Shown here: one piece after another, positions 1-5,266 of the stretch
How positions within the stretch are numbered: position 1 is the stretch's first letter
Layout: each line of letters starts with the position of its first letter
Translations under genes and position numbers: made by a program
From: Phycisphaerae bacterium
GTDB taxonomy: Bacteria > Planctomycetota > Phycisphaerae > Sedimentisphaerales > Anaerobacaceae
DNA length: 5,266 bases
Direction: 5' to 3'
NCBI GenBank assembly: GCA_030630315.1
Contig: DAOVNI010000135.1
Location: 1 to 5,266 of the forward strand
Notes under the pieces: generated by a model
Databases searched by the model: none
What the model was told of the DNA's origin: nothing
The model's input: the letters and a program-made list of their open reading frames with translations, nothing else

Positions 1-362
1 ATCGATTCTTGATTCGAGCATCCGGTATCCAGGTCAATCAGAACTGCTCCAACAGCTTCGCTGCCCCGTTTTAGAACGGCAGCCAAAACCGGATTTGTTT
101 CGCCAAATCGGCAAATCTGCGTCTCTGTCCCGGCGCAGCTTCCTTCACCTTCTTTGTTTAAAGCTCGCCGGCTTGCATCTATCAAGTGTTTCCGGCCACT
201 TTTGAATTTACCCCCCTCGCACAGCAAGACAAGCTCCCCATCGGCGTTACAAACTGCAAAATTAACGCCGAATTTATTTACCTTACCGCCGAACCTCTCC
301 AACTTACGTAGTTGTGGCGAACTTAAACTTTTCCTGATTGTGTCCGATTTCGTATTTTGCAT
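1..362 (-). CDS. Partial N-terminus of an unrecognised, probably signalling, protein
   Basis: An open frame on the minus strand begins at an ATG (362-360) and runs without a stop to the left edge, giving 120 residues; the C-terminus is missing. It starts 13 bp after the response-regulator stop, so it is probably co-transcribed. After a polar leader (residues 1-15) comes a basic helix-like stretch (LRKLERFGGKVNKFG, 18-32). Then comes a PAS/GAF-like pattern, FAVCNADGELVLLCEGG (35-51), and later strand-like segments such as VLAAVLKRG and VGAVLIDLD (92-112). Five cysteines (38, 48, 76, 84, 115) are many for this length. I do not recognise the family; a sensor-type fold is inferred from this pattern and from the adjacent two-component genes. 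No good Shine-Dalgarno precedes the ATG, which lies inside a 7-bp repeat array, so the start is uncertain. TTG at codon 21 is an alternative. The coding nature is supported by the long protein-like frame, less so the function. Confidence 0.72.
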   Translation of the reverse strand, partial: MQNTKSDTIRKSLSSPQLRKLERFGGKVNKFGVNFAVCNADGELVLLCEGGKFKSGRKHLIDASRRALNKEGEGSCAGTETQICRFGETNPVLAAVLKRGSEAVGAVLIDLDTGCSNQES

Positions 363-392
363 CTCGTATTTCGCTTCACGCCTCACGATTAA
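344..392. repeat. Heptanucleotide repeat array at the regulator/unknown gene junction
   Basis: Seven consecutive 7-bp units can be laid out in one phase on the plus strand: ccgattt, cgtattt, tgcatct, cgtattt, cgcttca, cgcctca, cgattaa. The units are degenerate, but most begin with cg and cgtattt occurs twice, 14 bp apart. The array contains the response-regulator stop codon (376-378) and the predicted ATG of the next gene (360-362), so it contributes to the end of one protein and the start of the next. Confidence 0.65.
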
Positions 393-771
393 CTACCGCC
401 CTCTGATATAGAATATCTTCGATGTTTTCCAACAGCTCCCTGGGGCTGAACGGCTTGCTAAGACACCCTGATATCTGCAAATCTTGCTCCTGCTCTTTTG
501 AAATAGCAAAACTTCTGGCTGTCAGCAAAATCACCGGTATATCCTTTGTCTCCTCGTTCTGCCGAATTTTCTCCACAAATTCCAGTCCTGTCATAGCCGG
601 CATCTGAAAATCCGTAACGATAATATCCGGCTTCTCCGCGCAAGCCAGCTCAAAGGCCTCAGCGCCGTTCGCTGCCGTTACAACCTCATAACCGTTATTA
701 CGAAGCTTTATCGCCACCACGTAAACGATATGTATCTCGTCGTCCACAACCAAAACTTTCTTTTCCGCCAT
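376..771 (-). CDS. Single-domain response regulator (receiver only, CheY-like)
   Basis: This 131-residue cytoplasmic protein is one receiver (REC) domain with no output domain. The expected residues are present: acidic pair D10-D11, phosphoacceptor D54 in DIIVTDFQMP, switch T84 in LLTA, and conserved K106 in the KPF motif. The usual length of a REC domain is about 120 residues, so only a short tail follows it. The start is firm: ATG at 771 is preceded by a strong GAGGAGG ribosome binding site 7 nt away. It lies 65 bp downstream of a histidine kinase gene, so phosphotransfer from that kinase to D54 is the natural inference. With no DNA-binding or enzymatic domain it must act by protein contact, as CheY/PilG-type regulators do, or as a relay intermediate. 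The last residues (NREA) and the stop codon fall inside a heptanucleotide repeat array, so the C-terminal tail is probably not under strong selection. Confidence 0.95.
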   Translation of the reverse strand: MAEKKVLVVDDEIHIVYVVAIKLRNNGYEVVTAANGAEAFELACAEKPDIIVTDFQMPAMTGLEFVEKIRQNEETKDIPVILLTARSFAISKEQEQDLQISGCLSKPFSPRELLENIEDILYQRAVVNREA

Positions 772-778
772 TGTTCTG

Positions 779-785
779 CCTCCTC
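779..785 (-). promoter_or_regulatory. Ribosome binding site of the response regulator
   Basis: GAGGAGG on the minus strand lies 7 nt before the ATG at 771. It is a near-perfect Shine-Dalgarno sequence and fixes the start. It lies outside the 7-bp repeat array of the same gap, so the order in the gap is stop codon, array, ribosome binding site, start. Confidence 0.85.
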
Positions 786-813
786 AATTCTTGGTGTTTA
801 GCGTATGATTTTT

Positions 814-834
814 TCCCTGTCCGCTGTCCGCTGT
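814..834. repeat. Heptanucleotide repeat in the kinase/regulator gap
   Basis: Three units in plus-strand phase: tccctgt, ccgctgt, ccgctgt (two exact copies and one near copy). The array ends 2 bp before the histidine-kinase stop codon (TAA, 839-837), immediately downstream of that gene in the direction of transcription. It is short, so chance is not excluded on its own; its weight comes from similar 7-bp arrays at other junctions here. Confidence 0.6.
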
Positions 835-836
835 TT

Positions 837-2396
837 TTACACTACTGCTTCGACTGCTCCTCTCGTTGCCAAAGGCAGCTCAAAGCCAAAAGTGCTCCCC
901 ACGCCGGGCTCACTTGCAACAAACACCCGGCCATCGTGAACCTTTTCGATTATTTGTTTAACAAGGTTAAGGCCCAACCCTGTCCCTTTTGCGCAACTTT
1001 CGTTTGCACCAACCCTGTAAAATTTATCAAAGACATGTTCGATTTCATCTTCGGGAATTCCAACTCCCGTATCAGTTATGCTAACTCGTGCTATGTCTGC
1101 GGTTTCGTCAACCTCGGTCTCAATTTTTATCGAACCCCCGCCGGGAGTGTACTTAACTGCATTACTCAGTAGATTGACAATAACCTGCGAAATCATATCC
1201 TTATCTGCATACACCCGGTCGAAAACAATCGGCTTTTGTGCAATAATCTCGATATTCTTTTCTTCAGCGTAACTTTTTATCATTTGCAGCTGTTCTTCTA
1301 TCAGTATTGTCAAGCTGACAGGCGCCCTTTCTACCTTTATCAGGCCGGACTCTATTCGTGAAGTATTCAGAATGTCTTCAATCAGACGATTCAACCTTTG
1401 TGCCTGACTTTGAATCACCGAGTAAAACTCTTTTCTCATCCGGCCGTCTTTCGCCTCACCGTCAAGCAGCATTTCCGAATAGGCGCTGATAGATGCAAGG
1501 GGCGTTTTCAATTCGTGTGAGACCTGACTTACAAAATCATTTTTCATTTGTGATATTTCCTTCTCACGCGTAATATTGTGCAGCACCGCTACGACCCCGC
1601 AAATCTGCCCCCTCTCATCGTAAACACACGAAACAATGCAATCGAAAGTTCTCGACTTTCCGTCTTCCGGCGTTCCTATTTTGCGGTCTTTTTGCGGCTT
1701 CCCTGAAAATTCGATTTCCCGTCTCGTCGCCCGTACTTTACTTTGTCTGCTTTGGCGCAAGATATCTACAAATTCATTTTTACCTGCGTCCCCCTCTTCG
1801 CTAAAGACAAGCTCGCCAATGGGTCTCTGCTGCGAACTCCTGAAATCAAAATTGAAAAGCCTGCCGGCCGCCTCGTTTGCCATCAATAACCTGTCAAATT
1901 CATCAATCACAATAACGGCATCGCGGATGCTGTATATAATCGCCTCAATGTTTCTTTTCTGCCGCTGCGTTAGTTGAATCTGAATTTGCAAATCCTCGAT
2001 TTGCTTTTCGAGCTCACCTATTACACTGGAGTAACTATCAATCCGCTCTCCAATCGCCTCACTCAATTCGTCAATGTTGCTGATTTTCGATTTCCGGTTT
2101 CCGATTTTCGACTTACAATCGGCAATCGACAATCGGCAATCGGCGGTTTCCTTCTTGAGCCGCCGGGCTATCGACGTAATTCCCCCAGCCAGCTTTAGCC
2201 AATACCAGCCAAGCCAAATCACGCCCACAGCCCCGATGATGTAGCACACCAGCACAACGGGGGCGCGTTGCACATAGCCGACAAAACGCCAACCCTCTTC
2301 CGTGCCGGCGTCCAGCCACCCGGCGAGGGCCCCTATGAACAGACTAACTGCCACAATGCCTGTAACTATCACATATAAGTCTCTTCTAAACTTCAA
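837..2396 (-). CDS. Membrane sensor histidine kinase (TM2-HAMP-like-PAS-HisKA-HATPase)
   Basis: An inner-membrane sensor kinase, 519 residues from TTG 2396. Two hydrophobic segments (about 6-28 and 45-67) flank a short outer loop of only about 15-20 residues. A HAMP-like linker follows, with helix ITSIARRLKK near 73-82 and DEL at 109-111, then a coiled coil (to about 150) and a PAS domain (about 150-277) ending in GVVAVLHNITREKE. The HisKA H box is SHELKTP with phosphoacceptor H294. The HATPase has an N box NLLSNAVKY (408-416), G1 DTGVGIP (442-448), F box FDKFYR (456-461) and G2 GTGLGL (471-476). All catalytic motifs are intact, as in PhoR/WalK-type kinases. The likely partner is the receiver protein 65 bp downstream. 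Oddly, residues about 84-107 are encoded by a 7-bp repeat array. The start is uncertain: TTG 2396 has GGAG 8 nt upstream, whereas an in-frame TTG at 2420 (527 residues) lacks a well-spaced ribosome binding site. An in-frame TGA lies just upstream of 2420. Confidence 0.95.
   Translation of the reverse strand: MKFRRDLYVIVTGIVAVSLFIGALAGWLDAGTEEGWRFVGYVQRAPVVLVCYIIGAVGVIWLGWYWLKLAGGITSIARRLKKETADCRLSIADCKSKIGNRKSKISNIDELSEAIGERIDSYSSVIGELEKQIEDLQIQIQLTQRQKRNIEAIIYSIRDAVIVIDEFDRLLMANEAAGRLFNFDFRSSQQRPIGELVFSEEGDAGKNEFVDILRQSRQSKVRATRREIEFSGKPQKDRKIGTPEDGKSRTFDCIVSCVYDERGQICGVVAVLHNITREKEISQMKNDFVSQVSHELKTPLASISAYSEMLLDGEAKDGRMRKEFYSVIQSQAQRLNRLIEDILNTSRIESGLIKVERAPVSLTILIEEQLQMIKSYAEEKNIEIIAQKPIVFDRVYADKDMISQVIVNLLSNAVKYTPGGGSIKIETEVDETADIARVSITDTGVGIPEDEIEHVFDKFYRVGANESCAKGTGLGLNLVKQIIEKVHDGRVFVASEPGVGSTFGFELPLATRGAVEAVV
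2082..2151. repeat. Ten-unit heptanucleotide array inside the histidine kinase gene
   Basis: Ten consecutive 7-bp units keep one phase on the plus strand: gattttc, gatttcc, ggtttcc, gattttc, gacttac, aatcggc, aatcgac, aatcggc, aatcggc, ggtttcc. There are two sub-blocks, a GATTTTC type and an AATCGGC type. The kinase frame reads through without a stop and yields a 7-residue periodic peptide (ADCRLSI, ADCKSKI, GNRKSKI). It falls in the linker after the second membrane segment. The composition and periodicity match the intergenic arrays of this window in style, not in unit sequence. Confidence 0.88.
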
Positions 2397-2404
2397 ACCT
2401 ACAG

Positions 2405-2408
2405 CTCC
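2405..2408 (-). promoter_or_regulatory. Probable ribosome binding site deciding the kinase start
   Basis: GGAG on the minus strand lies 8 nt before TTG 2396. The alternative TTG at 2420 has GAAGG directly abutting it, which is too close for a Shine-Dalgarno pairing. No in-frame ATG exists in this region, so the kinase most likely uses a TTG start. Confidence 0.5.
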
Positions 2409-2415
2409 AATCTTT

Positions 2416-2443
2416 TTCAACCTTCAATTTACGATTTAATTTC
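2416..2443. repeat. Weak heptanucleotide-like array after the TPR gene
   Basis: Four degenerate 7-bp units can be set in phase: ttcaacc, ttcaatt, tacgatt, taatttc. Similarity between units is low and the AT-rich composition makes chance resemblance likely. It is listed because it occupies the same kind of position as the clearer arrays, just downstream of a stop codon (TPR stop at 2456-2454). Confidence 0.3.
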
Positions 2444-2453
2444 CAGCCGATAA

Positions 2454-3644
2454 TCACCAATCCCGGATGTCTTTTCCTTTGGCCAGGAAATCTCCCAGTT
2501 CGCTGCTGGGATTTATTTGCAGTGCCTTTTTGTATGCTCGTTCGGCCTTGTTCGTTTGGCCGAGCTGCTCATAGCATCTTGCCCTCATAAGCCACGAAAA
2601 ACCCGCGTTCTTCCTATCTGCTGCTATCCTTCCAAAGCTCCTGAGCGCCGCGGCGTAATCGCCCTTCGCATATTGGGCACAGCCAACCAGTGCAATCGCA
2701 TCAGTATAGCCCGGCTGCAAAGCCAACGCCTTTTGCCCACACGTAAACGCCCTGTTTGACACGCCTACACCCAAGGCCGCCTGACCCATTTTCACCCAAA
2801 TCTCAGCGTTGTCCCTTTCCTCGATGCTTAATTGGCTGTAGCAACTAACAGCCCTGCCATATTGGCCGCCGTTCATACTGCACAGTGCCGTCACCTGCAG
2901 ATACAATTTCTTTTTCTGCTCATCCCGGCACTGCTCGCGCAGGCTATCGAAAATCTCTGCCGCCTCGTCCCATTTACCGCTAAATACATAGCAGTATCCA
3001 AGCGATTCAGCTATCCCACCATTATCGCCTGTCATAAGCATTGCTTGCTTGTAAAGCTCGATAGCCCGCTCGTCTCTTCCCATCCGGCCCATCAATTCCG
3101 CCGCCGCGACTTTCAACGACACATCGCGCGGCAGGGCCGACATTTTCCGGGTCAGCAGCTTTGCGGCCTCGGCATAATTGTTCCGGGCAACCTGTACGTC
3201 GGCGACGGCAAGGATGTAATCGACGTTTGTCGGTTCCAGCAACAACGCCATTTTGTAAAGCGTGTAAGCTTTTTCGTAGTCCCTGTTTTCCTCTACGGCT
3301 ACACCCAGCCAGTACCAGCCTTCGTGAAGCTTTTCGTCCAATTCGAGAGCAAAACCAAGCTGCCCAATTGCCTCGCTGCGCCGACCATTCCCCAGAAGCA
3401 GCTTTCCGTACAGCCCCCGAGCAGCAGCATTGTTAGGGTCGGAATTAAGGCACTCTTGTACGGCTTCGGTTGCCCGGTCATAATTTCCTGCGTCATACTG
3501 CTGCTGCGCTAAAGCGAGTTTGATTCGCGCAGACATCTTGTCCCATCTTTGCCTGGCAGCTCTTTTACTCTGCGCTTGCGACTCACAGCCCGCACAGACA
3601 GCCAGCACGACTGTTATCGCCGCGATTGTTGTTTTCCGCAGCAT
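2454..3644 (-). CDS. TPR-repeat lipoprotein, candidate secretin assembly factor
   Basis: This 396-residue protein begins MLRKTTIAAITVVLAVCAGC: a basic n-region, a hydrophobic core and a cysteine at residue 20 (also 17) followed by ES. It reads as a secreted lipoprotein signal, although neither cysteine has a textbook lipobox (C at -3 or V at -1). The rest is a solenoid of about ten tetratricopeptide repeats (roughly 41-382) with the usual small and aromatic positions, for example EGWYWLGVAVEENRDYEKAY and repeat ends such as LEPTNV, LQPGY and INPSSE. TPR proteins bind partners and have no catalytic role. Its place directly after the secretin gene, 54 bp away, suggests it helps that secretin, like the TPR lipoproteins PilF and Tgl; those have about six repeats, so this one is longer. 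An in-frame ATG at 3695 would add 17 residues, but they are encoded partly by a repeat array and would hide the signal peptide. ATG 3644 has AGGAG 8 nt upstream and is preferred. Confidence 0.9.
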   Translation of the reverse strand: MLRKTTIAAITVVLAVCAGCESQAQSKRAARQRWDKMSARIKLALAQQQYDAGNYDRATEAVQECLNSDPNNAAARGLYGKLLLGNGRRSEAIGQLGFALELDEKLHEGWYWLGVAVEENRDYEKAYTLYKMALLLEPTNVDYILAVADVQVARNNYAEAAKLLTRKMSALPRDVSLKVAAAELMGRMGRDERAIELYKQAMLMTGDNGGIAESLGYCYVFSGKWDEAAEIFDSLREQCRDEQKKKLYLQVTALCSMNGGQYGRAVSCYSQLSIEERDNAEIWVKMGQAALGVGVSNRAFTCGQKALALQPGYTDAIALVGCAQYAKGDYAAALRSFGRIAADRKNAGFSWLMRARCYEQLGQTNKAERAYKKALQINPSSELGDFLAKGKDIRDW

Positions 3645-3652
3645 CTTAAATT

Positions 3653-3657
3653 CTCCT
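3653..3657 (-). promoter_or_regulatory. Ribosome binding site of the TPR lipoprotein
   Basis: AGGAG on the minus strand, 8 nt before ATG 3644. It decides the start in favour of the shorter form, which then opens with a clean signal peptide. The upstream ATG at 3695 overlaps the repeat array and has no comparable site. Confidence 0.85.
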
Positions 3658-3671
3658 GCAATTTTTTCCTC

Positions 3672-3706
3672 TATCCGTCGCCTATCATCCGTCATCCGTT
3701 ATCTTC
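3672..3706. repeat. Heptanucleotide array at the secretin stop codon
   Basis: Five units in plus-strand phase: tatccgt, cgcctat, catccgt, catccgt, tatcttc. Two are identical and a third differs from them by one base. The secretin stop codon (TAA, 3701-3699) lies within the array, which then extends into the gap before the ribosome binding site of the TPR gene. Confidence 0.7.
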
Positions 3707-5266
3707 TCAGCCACTTGTTCGCCTCTTCCCGCTCAATAACATCCAGCATAATCCTTTCTATTGTTGCCACATCATCAGGAGCTGTTTCGCTGATAATCCT
3801 TTCTTTTAGCCGCAGCGCCTCCAGGTATGTCGGGCGAAGTTCGAGTACTGAGCTCACTTTATCCAGCGCAGTCTTGCTATCACCATCAAGGTAGTATTTC
3901 ACGGCCTCTGTGTAACGGTCTTCCGCCAATCTCGCTCTGCCGGCCCACTGCAGGCCCATACGGGCGCCATACCGTTTACGACCGATGTCGGCTGCTCTCG
4001 CTTCTGCCTCGGTGTCCTCCGGCTCGGTGATGATGTGAGGCGTAAGCAACACGATGACTTCTTGACGCTGAGTGGTATCGCTCGTGCCTCTAAACAGTGC
4101 CCCTATAAGTGGTATATCCCCCAGCAAAGGTACCTGCCGTCGGGATGTAGTTACAACATCTCTAAAAAGGCCGCCAATGACAATTGTTTCACCGTCTTTT
4201 ACAATAATATTAGTCTTCAACTCGGTCGTAGTTTCTTGAGGAACGCCGTCCACATCGGTCTCAGCTGTACTATCCTTGGGATAAATGTCCATACGGATGT
4301 AACCATCATTGCCGATATATGGTCTGAACACCAGTTGCGTACCGGTTGGTAAGAACTTAACAGCTCCCTTAGTCTCGGTTCCTGCAGCGGTAACACTTGT
4401 GCTTTCTCGATAACCCAGCTTCCTACCAATTAGCACGGATCCCTCCTGCTTGTTCACCGCAAGAATCTTAGGATTGGCAAGAACAGTGATATCGGTAACA
4501 GTTTCCAGCGCCGTTATAAACGCTGCAACATTACCGCTTCTTACGCCTATTCTTATTCCGCCGCTTCCTAAGGCAAAACCAGTGGTCTCCAGTGCTGTCC
4601 CGGCAACTCCAGTAGCTATTTGCTCGAGAACCGTTTGATCCGTAACTGGCTCCGTAAGATAGCTGGATTCACCGCCGGCTGAGCCGACACTACTCTGAAC
4701 ACCAGCTACCGCCTCGGTGCCGGTCAAGCTCACACCAGCCAGCAGGTTCAGGTCAATACCGAGCTCCATTCCTTCGTTCAAAGTGGCGCTTAATATGGTC
4801 GCTTCGATAAGTACCTGCATCGGCCTGACATCAAGCTTGGCTATCACCTCTTCGGCCTTAGCGATGTTTTCAGGGTAGTCATACACAACAATGGTATCGT
4901 GCCACGCCAAACTGTCGCCGCCGCCTCCGGAACTGAGCGAACTTCCACCGCCGGAACCGCCGCCACCTCCACCGGATATCTTCGACTCTGCGGCCGTGCT
5001 GGCCTGGACTTGCCCTGCACTGCTCAGCACCGGCTTTATGAGCTTGCTCGCCTCTTCTGCTGTGATGTAGTACAAGGTGAAGACCCTGTGTATCATTCGG
5101 CTCTCGTCTTCTTTAATCTTGTCGTATTCGTCTTTGGTGTATACCTTGATTAGCTGCCCTCTTTGCTCGTATTTGAAGTTCGCACCCAGAATCGCGTCCA
5201 TAGCTTCTTCGAAGGTTACATCATAAAGGCTCGTAAACCCCAATATCCCGTCAACCCTCGGCGACG
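3699..5266 (-). CDS. Type II/IV secretin (PilQ/GspD family), N-terminus off the window
   Basis: An outer-membrane channel subunit; secretins form large gated rings for type IV pili or type II secretion. 521 residues are visible and the frame is open at the right edge, so the signal peptide and first N-domains are missing. Visible residues 1-50 look like the end of an N0/STN domain (SLYDVTFEEAMDAIL, then GQLIKVYT), a PilQ-like arrangement. Residues about 57-155 form an N1-type domain (VFTLYYITAEEASKLI ... ENIAKAEEVIAKLDV), interrupted by a Gly/Ser-rich loop at about 97-116. The secretin core follows from QVLIEATIL and contains the family signature VPLLGDIPLIGALFR (378-392) and VIVLLTPHII (403-412). 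A C-terminal extension of about 110 residues includes a TPR-like helical pair (about 450-490) and ends KWLRR. PilQ versus GspD cannot be settled here because no neighbouring pil or gsp gene is visible. A TTG at 5243 is merely internal to the frame, not a start. Confidence 0.95.
   Translation of the reverse strand, partial: SPRVDGILGFTSLYDVTFEEAMDAILGANFKYEQRGQLIKVYTKDEYDKIKEDESRMIHRVFTLYYITAEEASKLIKPVLSSAGQVQASTAAESKISGGGGGGSGGGSSLSSGGGGDSLAWHDTIVVYDYPENIAKAEEVIAKLDVRPMQVLIEATILSATLNEGMELGIDLNLLAGVSLTGTEAVAGVQSSVGSAGGESSYLTEPVTDQTVLEQIATGVAGTALETTGFALGSGGIRIGVRSGNVAAFITALETVTDITVLANPKILAVNKQEGSVLIGRKLGYRESTSVTAAGTETKGAVKFLPTGTQLVFRPYIGNDGYIRMDIYPKDSTAETDVDGVPQETTTELKTNIIVKDGETIVIGGLFRDVVTTSRRQVPLLGDIPLIGALFRGTSDTTQRQEVIVLLTPHIITEPEDTEAEARAADIGRKRYGARMGLQWAGRARLAEDRYTEAVKYYLDGDSKTALDKVSSVLELRPTYLEALRLKERIISETAPDDVATIERIMLDVIEREEANKWLRR
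4917..4973 (-). repeat. Gly/Ser-rich low-complexity segment in the secretin N-domain
   Basis: About nineteen codons, nearly all glycine or serine (two glycine-rich blocks separated by SSLSS), form a GGN-rich low-complexity tract. It sits between the strand-like QASTAAESKI and DTIVVYDYP, where PilQ/GspD N1-type domains have a variable loop. It is probably a flexible insert facing the lumen or the neighbouring subunit. Confidence 0.75.

Noticed and set aside
154..411. Plus-strand open frame of 85 codons near the left edge
   Set aside because: It is antisense to the partial minus-strand gene at 1-362 and its C-terminal part reads through the 7-bp repeat array, which is open in several frames. 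Its composition is not protein-like.
772..836. Possible intrinsic terminator between kinase and regulator (T-rich runs near 810 and 835)
   Set aside because: I found no GC-rich hairpin adjoining a T-run on the minus strand; the T-runs read as A-runs in the direction of transcription.
2082..2151. CRISPR-like array
   Set aside because: Units are 7 bp and directly tandem with no spacers of 25-40 bp, so this is a microsatellite-like array and not CRISPR.
1974..2198. Plus-strand frame with a repetitive peptide (FRFPVSDFRLTIGNRQSAIGG-like)
   Set aside because: The periodic peptide is only the antisense reading of the heptanucleotide array within the kinase gene; the opposite frame carries the kinase domains.
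2832..3512. Plus-strand open frame of 226 codons
   Set aside because: It lies wholly antisense to the TPR gene, whose repeats and signal peptide are unmistakable. It has no recognisable domain and no supporting ribosome binding site that I can see.
5241..5243. TTG as the start codon of the secretin
   Set aside because: The frame continues upstream to the window edge with N0/STN-like sequence (RVDGI before the TTG), and a signal peptide would still be needed, so the TTG is an internal leucine codon.

Overview
All five genes in this window lie on the minus strand, read right to left, so the window looks like part of one co-directional operon in a bacterium with an outer membrane. No positive taxonomic marker (rRNA, ribosomal protein) is present. 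The roughly balanced base composition, the PilQ/GspD-type secretin beside a TPR lipoprotein, and the heptanucleotide microrepeats at gene boundaries remind me of uncultured Planctomycetota (Phycisphaerae-like) or related deep-branching groups. That placement is from memory and is tentative.

Layout in transcription order: (1) 5266-3699, a type II/IV secretin missing its N-terminus at the right edge, with a Gly/Ser-rich loop and an unusual helical C-terminal extension; (2) 3644-2454, a TPR-repeat protein with an N-terminal lipoprotein-like signal; (3) 2396-837, a membrane histidine kinase with HAMP-like, PAS, HisKA and HATPase domains; (4) 771-376, a stand-alone receiver-domain response regulator; (5) 362-1, the first 120 residues of an unrecognised, probably signalling, protein that leaves the window at the left edge. 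Intergenic gaps are 13-65 bp, and I see no convincing terminator or internal promoter. No stretch over 300 bp lacks a gene.

Functionally, the first two genes look like an outer-membrane secretin channel for a type IV pilus or type II secretion-like machine and a TPR lipoprotein that could act as its assembly factor (compare PilF/Tgl). The next three look like a signalling module: sensor kinase, receiver-only regulator, and a possible third signalling partner. Co-regulation is suggested by layout only.

The most unusual signal is a set of short arrays with a strict 7-bp period but different unit sequences. Clear arrays sit at three of the four gene junctions and a weak one at the fourth. Another, about 70 bp long (ten units), lies inside the kinase gene, where it is translated in frame as a 7-residue periodic insert between the second membrane segment and the PAS domain. 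At the junctions the arrays overlap or lie within a few tens of bases of the stop codon of the upstream gene, and one spans both a stop codon and the next predicted start.
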